Source: JBAPRR01 sp049281195 (GTDB lineage: Bacteria; Actinomycetota; Acidimicrobiia; Acidimicrobiales; CAVXTF01). Taken from it: a stretch of DNA of 9,107 nt. Below the pieces are notes generated by a model. The model searched no databases. It saw only the letters and a list, made by a program, of their open reading frames with translations, and was not told the origin of the DNA. A program made the translations under genes and the position numbers. The DNA lies in the NCBI GenBank assembly GCA_049281195.1, contig JBAPRR010000384.1, positions 1 to 9,107 of the forward strand. Reading direction: 5' to 3'. Below are positions 1-5,999 of this stretch, one piece after another (within the stretch, counting starts at the first letter, position 1; each line of letters starts with the position of its first letter).

Positions 1-1
1 T

Positions 2-340
2 GCACTCCTCGACAGCCAGGTCCCGGGCCACGTCTCAGCACTGTTGCGTGCGGAGGGGAAGATCCTTCGTGCGCGGGCGGGATTCGACGAGGATCCGCGC
101 CGCAGTCTCGACGACGCGATCACGATGCTGCGTCTTTGCGGGAGCCCGTATCACCTGGCGAACGGGCTGCTCGACCACGCGTCGTATCTCCTCGAGGCAG
201 GTGATCCCCGGACCGCGGAGGGTCTCTTGGGCGAAGCGCGTTCACTTGGTCAGGAGTTGCGCGCCGGCCCTCTTCTCGATCGGGTCGAGAAGCTTTTCTT
301 GCGATTAGGTGTAATCCGAGAAGCGGAGGCGAAAAGCTAA
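2..340 (+). CDS. C-terminal end of a TPR-rich protein, probably an AAA-ATPase/cyclase-type regulator (partial, 5' end off window)
   Basis: The reading frame is open from base 2 to a TAA at 338-340, giving about 112 residues of the C-terminus; the start lies outside the window. The visible part is all helical and Ala/Leu-rich. It has TPR-like spacing: a helix pair around SLDDAITMLR and HLANGLLDHASYLLEAGD, then AEGLLGEARSLGQEL. This arrangement is typical of the C-terminal TPR tails of large actinobacterial proteins with an AAA/NB-ARC ATPase core, often with an adenylate/guanylate cyclase or LuxR/BTAD domain in front. Those domains are not visible, so the naming is inference. A TTG at 44 could be misread as a start, but the family-like sequence continues upstream of it. 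Mobile-element debris begins within about 40 bp of the stop. The protein's own C-terminus looks complete. Confidence 0.7.
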   Translation, partial: ALLDSQVPGHVSALLRAEGKILRARAGFDEDPRRSLDDAITMLRLCGSPYHLANGLLDHASYLLEAGDPRTAEGLLGEARSLGQELRAGPLLDRVEKLFLRLGVIREAEAKS

Positions 341-377
341 TTCGGAAGAGCCCCTTCAGGTGCAGATGTGGTGCGCA

Positions 378-692
378 ACGGTCCTGAAGCCTTATGAGAG
401 CTCTGGTCTCTCCCACGTCCCGTCTGGACATTTCAGCGCGAACGCCGCCTGGCTCCTGTGCGCTGTGCTCGCCCACGACCTCATCAGATGGACTGCCGTG
501 CTCGGCGAGATCACACGAACCGGCCAACTCACAGTGGCGCGAACGGTCCGCACTTGCGTGCTGGCGGTCCCGGGACGCCTTGTCAGCCGTTCTGGGCGTC
601 CAACACTGCGCATGCCACTCAACTGGCCTTGGGCCCGGGTCTTCGAGCAAGCGATCGCCCTACTTCGCTCCCTGCCACCGGTTCCGGTCTAG
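378..692 (+). pseudogene. IS1380-family transposase, C-terminal remnant
   Basis: Frame 3 from about 378 to the TAG at 690-692 encodes about 100 residues that match the C-terminal end of actinobacterial IS1380 transposases. A conserved SHVPSGHFSANAAWLL stretch is followed by AHDLIRWT, then GQLTVARTVRT, LAVPGRLV, PLNWPW and a final LPPVPV. IS1380 transposases are DDE enzymes of roughly 430-480 residues. Here the N-terminal three quarters, including the first catalytic acidic residues, are missing and no start exists, so this is a dead fragment. The left breakpoint lies near 375-395, where similarity starts abruptly just after the TPR gene. The stop is followed by about 190 bp of 3' flank ending in a terminal inverted repeat. 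A second, 5' remnant of the same family begins immediately afterwards. Confidence 0.75.
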
Positions 693-879
693 ATCAACCT
701 CCGCGGCCGGCGCACCGCAGACGATCGCACGACGGCGCTGACAATCGACACGGCCACCGAAGGGCTTGGTTCTTCGCGCCCCTATTTCGCTCAAGGACTC
801 AGAACACGCTCTTTGGAACTCACTTCGTCAGGAACAAGTCAATTGACGAGCTGCTTGGGCGCGCATCGGTGGAACGAGG
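378..879 (+). mobile_element. IS1380-family element, right-end remnant
   Basis: This is the right part of an IS1380-type insertion sequence: the transposase C-terminus, a non-coding 3' flank (693-864) and a probable right terminal repeat at 865-879 ending in GAGG. The repeat pairs as an imperfect inverted repeat with 885-899, matching at 12 of 15 positions. The left end and most of the transposase are lost. The 3' flank has no gene that I can support. Placing the right end at 879 rests on the inverted repeat and the adjacent TTAA, not on a database match. Confidence 0.55.
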
Positions 880-899
880 TTAAGCCTGGATACACCGAT
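865..899. repeat. Abutting inverted termini of two IS1380 copies around TTAAG
   Basis: Bases 865-879 (ATCGGTGGAACGAGG) and 885-899 (CCTGGATACACCGAT) are inverted repeats of each other at 12 of 15 positions, with TTAAG (880-884) between them. IS1380-family elements have short terminal inverted repeats starting with CC, generate target duplications of 4-5 bp, and are distant relatives of piggyBac, which targets TTAA. The layout fits the right end of one copy and the left end of the next, separated by a single target-site copy. The repeat is seen directly; its assignment as IS termini is inference from the flanking transposase pieces. Confidence 0.5.
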
Positions 900-1442
900 C
901 GAAGACCTAAGTGATAGCCGCGTATGCGCGGAAAGAGCTTCCCTTGCTACGAAACTGACGATATCTAAGCCGTTATTCACACTAACAAATGACGCACTTT
1001 CTGTCTCTGCTGTATCGCGCGGAAACGACCGCATCGAGTTGACCTTCGACGACCCGAATCTGGTTGCGGACGCCGGAGTTGCTGCTGGTGGCCACGCTGG
1101 CAGGTCGCCTCGGTCTCGAAGCCTTGATCAACAACACGGTCCGGCTGTCTGGTCGTGTCGGCGGAACGCTTCCGGGCCGCAAGGTGTTCACCTTGGGTTC
1201 ACGCCTTGACGGCGGCGGGCCTCACATCTCTCACGCGGATGCGTTGCGATCAGGCACGACTGAACGGGTCCTCGGCCACACGGTGATGGCCCCGTCGATG
1301 CTTGGCACGTTCTTGCGCTCGTTCACCTTCGGTCATATTCGACAGCTGGACAAGGTGCTAGCAGAGGCCACCTCTCGTGCATGGTCTTTAGGTGCAGGGC
1401 CCGGTTCAGAGCTCGTGATGGATGCCGACTCCACTATCTGCA
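885..1442 (+). mobile_element. IS1380-family element, left-end remnant
   Basis: This is the left part of a second IS1380-type element: probable left terminus at 885-899, about 110 bp of leader, then the N-terminal third of a transposase gene. Similarity to the family stops near 1442, immediately after the conserved DADSTIC motif. The sequence beyond does not continue as a transposase, so the right part of this copy is lost. It has the same orientation as the remnant ending at 879. Confidence 0.55.
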
Positions 1443-1480
1443 TGCGACACGAGGTCACACGATTCGAGTGCGTTCGCTGA
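1012..1480 (+). pseudogene. IS1380-family transposase, N-terminal remnant with frameshift
   Basis: Frame 1 encodes NDRIELTFDDPNLVADAG up to base 1077. The family then continues as LLLVATLAGRLGLEALI in frame 2 from 1079, so one extra base near 1078 breaks the gene. Frame 2 runs on through TVRLSGRVGG, GRKVFTL, HADALRSG, VMAPSMLGTFLRSFTFGH and RQLDKVLAEA to MDADSTIC, which holds a catalytic-type Asp of the DDE domain. After that, at about 1442, the sequence is unrelated and stops at 1480. Only about 140 of the usual 430-480 residues are present. The true start is uncertain; a GTA/GTG-like position near 1012 fits best, and upstream residues in the frame are unlike the family. Frameshift and truncation both make it non-functional. 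Confidence 0.75.
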
Positions 1481-1695
1481 AAGGAATCATTGGTTTTTAG
1501 CAATGCCCTCCAAAATCGCAGGCAGGATCCCCTGCATTGGTTAGGGCTCTTGCAGGGTTGGAAGAAGCGGTGAAGCTCGACCTCCTGGTTGTACGACACG
1601 ACCGGCGAGGCGGTGCTTACTAACGTGACTAGGGCGGTCGCTGCTTCAGGTGAATGATCAAGAGATCCGGTGTGGGAATTCGCGGAGTCGTCCGA
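1481..1695. other. Intergenic stretch, no gene supported
   Basis: Between the end of the truncated transposase frame and the 3' end of the metallophosphoesterase pseudogene I find no convincing gene. A small hairpin (5-bp stem GCAGG/CCTGC with a 4-nt loop, around 1521-1536) has no T-run and is not a convincing terminator. Confidence 0.4.
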
Positions 1696-2477
1696 TCAAT
1701 CCGAGAAGCGTTTTACCTCGCAGTCGCGAATTATCTCCTCCGGATCGGGCGGATTCTCGAGAGTGTTCAGGTACTTGAGACTCGGATATCCGCTGGCCTC
1801 GATACGACTACGAGCATCACTCAATCTGTACGGGGTCTGGATGGGCTCGATGTCCGGACCCAATAGCGCCCAGCGCGCACCGAAATCTCCCGTCGTGTAG
1901 GGAAGCCCCACGCTCCCTGGCCCAACGATGCGTTTGCCGTTCACCGTCCGCTCGTACTGAATATGCGTGTGGCCATGTACGATGACCCGCTCCTCGACGT
2001 CACGATTTGCAGCTTCGATTCGTTCATCGTTTGTGAGTGGCGTGAGAAGCTCAATGTCGCTGCGAGGGCTGCCGTGACACAGTCTTACGGCACCAAGTCC
2101 CTCGACCTGGACGATGAGCCCGGCGGGCCAACTGCGAATGGTCTCTAGCCCTTGCTCGCCGTGACGATCAGCCATCCACTGTCCGGGCGGCCAGTCATCC
2201 TCGACACGTTTCCCGTCTGCGATTTCGATGATGGCTCGTTCACCGTTCCCAGCAAGGAAAAATGTTGGCAGCTTTAGGTCAGCGCACCGCTCGAGCACGG
2301 CTTGTGGTTCCGGACCGCTCGTCGTACATCCAAGGAATGCGACGGCATCCGCTGTGGCGAACTCGCCAGACGCCAAACCGCGTCCAGGGCAGCGACATTT
2401 GCATGAACGTCCGCCAGACATGCAAGTCGTTGCGAAGGCCTGTCGATGGCGACGACCCGGCTGCCGGTCGGACTCAC
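1696..2477 (-). pseudogene. Metallophosphoesterase (calcineurin-like, YfcE-type), frameshifted and missing a metal-ligand Asp
   Basis: Two minus-strand frames together make one calcineurin-like phosphoesterase of about 260 residues. The first, from a GTG at 2477, carries the N-terminal motif LACLADVHANVAALDAV (DxH motif). The second, ending at 1696, carries FLGCTTSGPEP, then FFLAGNGER (GN motif), LCHGSPRSD (His motif) and VIVHGHTHIQY (GHTH motif), with a VGPGSVG segment after it. The frame changes near 2375-2385, just after ALDAV, through a 1-base loss or 2-base gain. In the second motif the family has Gly-Asp, whose Asp bridges the two metal ions; here it is Gly-Cys (codon TGT). Frameshift and lost ligand point the same way, to an inactive gene, although motifs 3 to 5 are well kept. 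Such enzymes hydrolyse phosphodiesters or phosphomonoesters in the cytoplasm; the substrate is unknown. No clear ribosome binding site precedes the GTG. Confidence 0.75.
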
Positions 2478-2630
2478 AAGCTAATTATGGCTGACGTCGC
2501 TGAAGGAAGCGTGGCAAACGACCTGCTCAATGTGGTGCGACCCACCCACTCCCGCACTGAGAGGGGGAAGTTTCGACTCCTTCGCATAGCCGTGACCTGG
2601 ACTCTCTTTGGATGGATCGATCGATCGAGC
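2478..2630. other. Intergenic stretch upstream of the metallophosphoesterase; no gene supported
   Basis: A plus-strand frame from ATG 2487 to a stop near 2633 gives about 48 residues (beginning MADVAEGSVANDLL). It has no recognisable motif and runs into the tRNA-like scrap. The minus strand has overlapping open frames of equal quality, so I do not call a gene. A TCGA-rich run (GATCGATCGATCGA, about 2615-2628) borders the tRNA-like sequence. Confidence 0.3.
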
Positions 2631-2632
2631 TG

Positions 2633-2668
2633 ACGAGGATTCGAACCCGCGACCCTCACCTTGGCTAA
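2633..2668 (-). tRNA. tRNA 3'-half-like fragment (T-arm only), possible integration site scar
   Basis: Read on the minus strand, this contains GGTCGCGGGTTCGAATCC, the classic T-arm and T-loop of a bacterial tRNA, preceded by a variable-loop-like AAGGTGAGG. After the T-loop the sequence reads CCTCGTCAGC. That pairs only at the first two or three positions of the 5' T-stem, and no acceptor stem, D-arm or anticodon arm can be built from the upstream bases. It is therefore not a working tRNA gene. Such 3' tRNA pieces commonly mark attachment sites of integrative elements, which fits the remnant-rich surroundings, but no integrase gene is visible here. Amino-acid identity cannot be given. Confidence 0.4.
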
Positions 2669-2836
2669 TCGATCCTGCGCGCCCAGTGAGCAGGCTCGAT
2701 TCGAGAACTATCTGGTATTTGCTCGTCGGAGCGCCTAAGGCATCGGTTTGCAAGTTGCCCTCGTATATTTTGGTGTATTAAATAGCACCGGTTCTGGCCA
2801 GACCGTTGGTAAACGCGCACCGCTGTTAGCCACTAG

Positions 2837-2983
2837 GAACTCGCGGAATGGGCATACGATTGGATTGCGGCGAGCGAACATTCGAAGCCTTTTTCTCTTC
2901 GTCGGGCTGAACGGGAAGGGCTTTCCTGGGATTATCAATGTGCTTTGGCCGCTCTGGTCGAAGAAGCGCCAAGCCGTCCATGA
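2837..2983 (+). pseudogene. Short coding-like fragment, unidentified
   Basis: Frame 2 is open from after a TAG at 2834 to a TGA at 2981-2983 and encodes about 48 residues (ELAEWAYDWIAASEHSKPF, then SLRRAEREGLSWDYQCALA). The composition, with a charged amphipathic pattern and Trp/Tyr in a helical context, looks like real protein more than the other two frames do. It has no credible start and no recognised domain. It may be a remnant of a larger gene or chance; I cannot assign a function. Confidence 0.2.
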
Positions 2984-3092
2984 CTATGTTGCGCGATCGG
3001 CTGTTGTGAAGTCCTGATTCGCTACGCAGGCTCTCATGCGAGGTACCGAAGGTCTCGTCAATCCCGAAGAGGTACTGGCCCCACCCTCATTT

Positions 3093-3335
3093 CTATGTGG
3101 CGCCGTTCACGGTGTTGAGGACGTCCCCATCGACGTCCACACGGTCTTCTGGCTGTATGCGCAGCTCCTCCAATTGCTCGTCCGTCAAGAGCGCCGCCGG
3201 ACACTCCTCTCCGCACGCGACAACCGTTGAATCAAAATCAATCTCGGTCGGCAGGCACGACGTTCGGTCATCAGGCAGACGAGACTCCAGAATTATGCGA
3301 AGCGGGAATCGCGTCGGCTCAAAGGCCGCCGACAA
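3093..3335 (-). CDS. Small hypothetical protein, possibly a gene fragment
   Basis: A minus-strand frame of 80 residues starts at a TTG (3335) and ends with TAG at 3093-3095. The C-terminal half (ACGEECPAALLTDEQLEEL, followed by an Asp/Val-rich tail) has a natural composition and GC-rich third positions, so it may be a genuine small protein or the tail of a decayed gene. I see no motif, membrane segment or signal peptide, no clear ribosome binding site and no partner gene. The N-terminal half is less convincing, so the start is uncertain. Confidence 0.3.
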   Translation of the reverse strand: MSAAFEPTRFPLRIILESRLPDDRTSCLPTEIDFDSTVVACGEECPAALLTDEQLEELRIQPEDRVDVDGDVLNTVNGAT

Positions 3336-3620
3336 GGCAGCCCACGGCCGCTGTTGGCGATGAATACGACCGTGGGGTACTTGGGGGAAGCGCCTCGGGC
3401 ACCTACTTCAAATTGAGCTTAGGAGGCCTCCGAAATCTCGAATCGGCGCTCGTCAACCTTTATGAGGCAGATCCCGTAACGAATCACCTTGCGAGCCTCC
3501 CCGCCAGCAGCTCGGAGTGGACTCGCTGCCGGGTTACTCGGGAACCCACAGATGCGGCAACTGGAAGCAGCGCTTGAGTGTGCGGCGATCGTTGCGGGTT
3601 GAGAGCATCTGCATAGGAAC
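3336..3620. other. Intergenic stretch downstream of the S41 peptidase; no gene supported
   Basis: Overlapping open frames exist on both strands, for example a minus-strand frame ending at 3419 (KVIRYGICLIKVDERRFEI near its end) and a plus-strand frame ending at 3577. Neither has family motifs or a good start. No terminator hairpin with a T-run is evident after the peptidase stop at 3621. Confidence 0.3.
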
Positions 3621-4589
3621 TCAGGTGGGGTCGACCGGAGCATCAGCAGCAGAGCGCTTGGCTTCGGCTGCTGACGGTCCACCGGCCGCGATCACAGCCT
3701 GGAGGGCTAGCCCGTAGGCCGTGTCGCGGGCCTGCGCTGCGGTGGTCTCGACGTCGGGTACCACTCCGGTCCCCTCCCAGTTGCGGCCGGTTATGGGGTT
3801 GACCGATTCAGCCACGGAGATAGTCACCTCCAGATGGGGGTGCACGATGAATCCTTCGCGGGCGTATGCACCGCCGCGGGTCCGTTCGCCGATGACCTTT
3901 GCCCGGCCGAGATGCTGGAGGTCGTAGCTCAACTGCTCGCCCCCCGAAAATGTGGCGCTGCTGGTCAGCACATACACCGGCTTGGCTTTCCCAAAGCGAC
4001 GGCCGGGTACGTAGGGCAGCGTCCAGGCCTGCTTGACGAGATGTTCCTTGCGCTCTCGCAGCCCCGTGAGCCGGACCGGATCGTGGTCCCACAGATAGCT
4101 GACGATGAGCGTCGTCATGGCGGGATCACCACCCATACAGTGGCGCAGGTCGATCAGTAGCGCATCTGTACACGCCAGCAGGCTCATGGCGGAGGTGATC
4201 ATCTCCCCACAGATGGCGGCCGGGAACAAGATGGGTTGCAGATCGAGATAGCCGACGTTGCCGGCAAGGCGCTGGGCGCAGGCGACACCGCCGCAGGTCT
4301 GTTCTGCCCACCGAGCCATAGCGGCGTATTCCTCGGCATCGTCACCCGGCGGCCGTCGCGCCACGGCCTGTTCGTGATACAGAAGCCGCAGGTGCTTGTC
4401 ACCGTTGACTGATTGGAGGTCAGCAGTGACTGCGGTGGCCAGCGATGATGCTTCGGCAGGGTAACGGCCTTCGGCCAGGCCCTCGGCTAGAACCGACGTC
4501 ACCGTCAGCGCTACGTCGGGAAACACGTAATGGTCTTCGACCAAGGCGCGGACTTGGCCGACCACGTTAGTCAGTTCCTCATCGTCCAT
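3621..4589 (-). CDS. S41 family peptidase (C-terminal processing / IRBP-like)
   Basis: An intact minus-strand gene of 322 residues from ATG 4589; a TTG at 4625 would add 12 residues. I prefer the ATG because the added residues look non-conserved, though neither start has a clear Shine-Dalgarno. In TTG numbering: an N-terminal helical S41_N-like segment (about 15-75, with VEDHYVFPDVA), GDKHLRL (75-81, family DGHL-like), YLDLQP (126-131), and LLIDLRHCMGGDP (156-168, the conserved DLR-x-GG strand and turn). TSSATFSGGE (221-230) follows, with S227 the likely nucleophile, then VIGERTRGGA (244-253) and GTGVVPDV (285-292). No signal peptide, membrane segment or PDZ domain is seen, so it probably acts in the cytoplasm as a small PDZ-less enzyme. 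Substrate is unknown. It is divergently arranged with an ArsR-type regulator, which suggests control by that protein. Alternative: a catalytically weak S41-fold protein. Confidence 0.88.
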   Translation of the reverse strand: MDDEELTNVVGQVRALVEDHYVFPDVALTVTSVLAEGLAEGRYPAEASSLATAVTADLQSVNGDKHLRLLYHEQAVARRPPGDDAEEYAAMARWAEQTCGGVACAQRLAGNVGYLDLQPILFPAAICGEMITSAMSLLACTDALLIDLRHCMGGDPAMTTLIVSYLWDHDPVRLTGLRERKEHLVKQAWTLPYVPGRRFGKAKPVYVLTSSATFSGGEQLSYDLQHLGRAKVIGERTRGGAYAREGFIVHPHLEVTISVAESVNPITGRNWEGTGVVPDVETTAAQARDTAYGLALQAVIAAGGPSAAEAKRSAADAPVDPT

Positions 4590-4645
4590 ACCGTTAAGAA
4601 AAGCATGTACTTGATTAAGCGTCAAAATTTGTAAACACTTGTGCG
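4590..4645. promoter_or_regulatory. Divergent promoter/operator region between the S41 peptidase and the ArsR-type regulator
   Basis: Only 56 bp separate the two ATG starts (20 bp if the peptidase starts at TTG 4625). The stretch is markedly AT-rich compared with its surroundings. It holds a short perfect inverted repeat CAAA-A-TTTG (4623-4631), and on the plus strand TTGATT (4611-4616), a possible -35 for the regulator; I see no good -10 at the right distance. The lack of Shine-Dalgarno sequences before both starts allows leaderless transcripts. That this is where the regulator binds is inference from the layout. Confidence 0.4.
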
Positions 4646-5149
4646 ATGAGCAAGGCGGACGACGACATCACAACGCTCAACACGCCGGAGCAGTTCAAGG
4701 CGCTTGGCCATCCGATGCGTCACCGGCTGCTGCTCGCCCTCGGTCGCGATCAGGCGACCATCAGCCAGTTGGCCGCTGCGCTGGGTACAAACAAAGGCAA
4801 CGTCGCCCACCACCTGAAGGTGCTCGCCGATGCGGGGCTGGTCCAGCCCACGGGTACGAGCACGACGCGCGGCGGAACGCAGCAGTACTTCGGGCGCGCC
4901 TTCCGTGCCCTCAGCTACGACGACGCCGCCACCACCGAGGCGGCATTCCGCGCCCTCGCCGAGGACATCGCCATGGCGCAGTCAGAGCCCTTCGTGCTGT
5001 TACGCACGCTGAGGCTGACACCCGAACACGCCACTCAGCTCACTGAGATTCTGCGCGATTTGGGTCACCAGGCCGAAGATGCGCCAGACCAGCCCCGGTA
5101 CGGCCTGCTGCTTGGCCTCTATCAGCCGACGCAAAGTGCGCCCGATTAG
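4646..5149 (+). CDS. ArsR-type winged-helix transcriptional regulator
   Basis: An intact gene of 167 residues from ATG 4646 to TAG 5147-5149. Residues 14-83 form an ArsR/HTH_20-type winged helix: FKALGHPMRHRLLLAL (first helices), ATISQLAAALGTNKGNVAHH (helix-turn-helix), the recognition helix into LKVLADAGLV, and a wing with TRGGTQQYF. The CVC-type metal box of ArsR/SmtB metal sensors is absent, so it is probably not a metal sensor. A further 85 or so residues (AFRALAEDI, LRLTPEHATQLTEILRDL) make helices of the kind used for dimerisation or ligand binding in larger ArsR-like regulators. The start codon follows an AT-rich gap without a clear ribosome binding site. It is divergent from the S41 peptidase and likely controls both itself and that gene. 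Just after its stop a decayed PLP-enzyme gene begins on the other strand. Confidence 0.88.
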   Translation: MSKADDDITTLNTPEQFKALGHPMRHRLLLALGRDQATISQLAAALGTNKGNVAHHLKVLADAGLVQPTGTSTTRGGTQQYFGRAFRALSYDDAATTEAAFRALAEDIAMAQSEPFVLLRTLRLTPEHATQLTEILRDLGHQAEDAPDQPRYGLLLGLYQPTQSAPD

Positions 5150-5158
5150 GGGCAGCCA

Positions 5159-5188
5159 CGCCGCTGGCAATCGCGCCGCTGGCAATCG
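5159..5188. repeat. Perfect 15-bp tandem duplication inside the PLP-enzyme pseudogene
   Basis: The unit CGCCGCTGGCAATCG occurs twice back to back (5159-5173 and 5174-5188). On the minus strand it is an in-frame five-codon duplication giving AIASGAIASG, where the family has a single glycine-rich strand-loop (GGGALASG-like). A 15-bp direct duplication fits replication slippage in a gene no longer under selection. Confidence 0.85.
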
Positions 5189-5643
5189 CCACTAGCACGA
5201 CATCGAGCCCCGGAGCGTCTCGGACCAGCTCTGGTCCGATTGTGGCGCCGTCGCAGGTCGCCAGATCCAAGCTGTCCTCGACCAGATAGGCGCCACTTGC
5301 CTCGGCAATGTCGCACGCCAGCAGCCTGGCGTCTTCGATGTCCTCGCCGTCGAGCCTTATATCCGCGCCGAAGGCGGCGATCTTGCGCAGGTTGAGCGGG
5401 CTCGCGGTTCTCGCCGCCACAACAGTGACGGCCAGGCCTCGATGCTGGCCGCTTTACGCCAGTGCCTGCCGGAGATTCCCGGCGCTGGCGCCCAGGCGTG
5501 ATGCACCAGTATCGGTGCCGCGTCCTTTGAAGCTCCGCACCGGGTTGGCGTCTCCACCTTTAAGGTCAACGAGCACCCGAGCGCCCGCCCAAGCGGAGCG
5601 CACGGCAGTGCCGGGGTGTCGAGGAACCGCGCATCGGCCACTT
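5159..5643 (-). pseudogene. PLP-dependent threonine/serine dehydratase-like enzyme, multiply broken remnant
   Basis: Pieces of one fold-type II PLP enzyme lie in order on the minus strand in more than one frame. ARFLDTPALPCAPLGRALG and LKVET come first (about 5550-5640). The frame then shifts to NPVRSFKGRGT (about 5520-5550), the PLP-lysine motif SFKGRG. Next comes SAGNLRQALA (about 5450-5490), the phosphate/substrate SxGN loop, followed by an in-frame TAA where the family usually has a tyrosine codon. The rest is TVVAARTASPLNLRKIAAFG, GEDIEDARLLACDIAE, YLVEDSLDLATCDGATIG and VVLVAIASG. Lesions seen: a frameshift near 5550, a deletion of the segment between GRGT and SAGN, the stop near 5457, the 15-bp duplication, and C-terminal truncation at about 5159, ten bases after the regulator's stop. 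In life such enzymes deaminate Thr/Ser or act on related amino acids. The N-terminal end meets a transposase remnant at about 5643. Confidence 0.72.
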
Positions 5644-5644
5644 C

Positions 5645-5999
5645 CGTTTCCTCATCCGCGATCGCGACACCAAGTTCACCGGAAGCTTCGACACCCTGCT
5701 CGCGTCGATTGACGTCGAGACAATACGAACCCGGTAGCTTCACCTCGGGCGAACGCTTTTGCCGAGAGGTTCGTGCGGACGTCCGCCAAGAGTGCCTCGA
5801 CCACTTCCTCGTTGTCTCGCAACGACATCTCGAGGCCGTGCTCGCCGAGTACCTCCGCTATTACGACGAAGCCAGGCCTCATCGCAGCCTCGATCTCGAC
5901 CAACCGATCCCCCGCCCGGCGACCACCGTCGCAAATGGCAAGGTCACCCGTCGCGACGTCCTCGGCGGGATCGTCCACGAGTACGAGCGCGCTGCCTGA
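5645..5999 (+). pseudogene. rve-type (IS3/IS481-like) transposase, C-terminal remnant with two frameshifts
   Basis: Three plus-strand frames join into the C-terminal integrase core of a DDE transposase. Frame 2 gives RFLIRDRDTKFTGSF (second catalytic Asp). Frame 1 gives NPVASPRANAFAERFVRT from about 5724 (catalytic Glu, roughly 33 residues on, close to the DD35E spacing). Frame 3 gives VRQECLDHFLVVSQRHLEA, AEYLRYYDEARPHRSLDL and VTRRDVLGGIVHEYERAA, ending in TGA at 5997-5999. Shifts fall near 5715-5725 and at about 5780. The N-terminal part, with the first catalytic Asp and any HTH domain, is missing, so the element is dead. Its left edge lies right against the PLP-enzyme remnant, suggesting insertion or recombination there. 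Family placement beyond rve core is uncertain. Confidence 0.75.

Noticed and set aside
120..883. Long open frames on both strands across 120-883
   Set aside because: They are low-complexity shadows of the TPR gene and of the IS1380 C-terminal frame, which carries the family motifs.
1521..1536. Hairpin GCAGG-loop-CCTGC as a terminator
   Set aside because: The stem is only 5 bp, there is no T-run, and no functional gene ends just upstream.
5040..5158. Extension of the PLP-enzyme frame into the regulator gene
   Set aside because: The frame remains open to 5040, but family similarity ends at the 15-bp repeat; the extension is only the reverse of the regulator's coding sequence.
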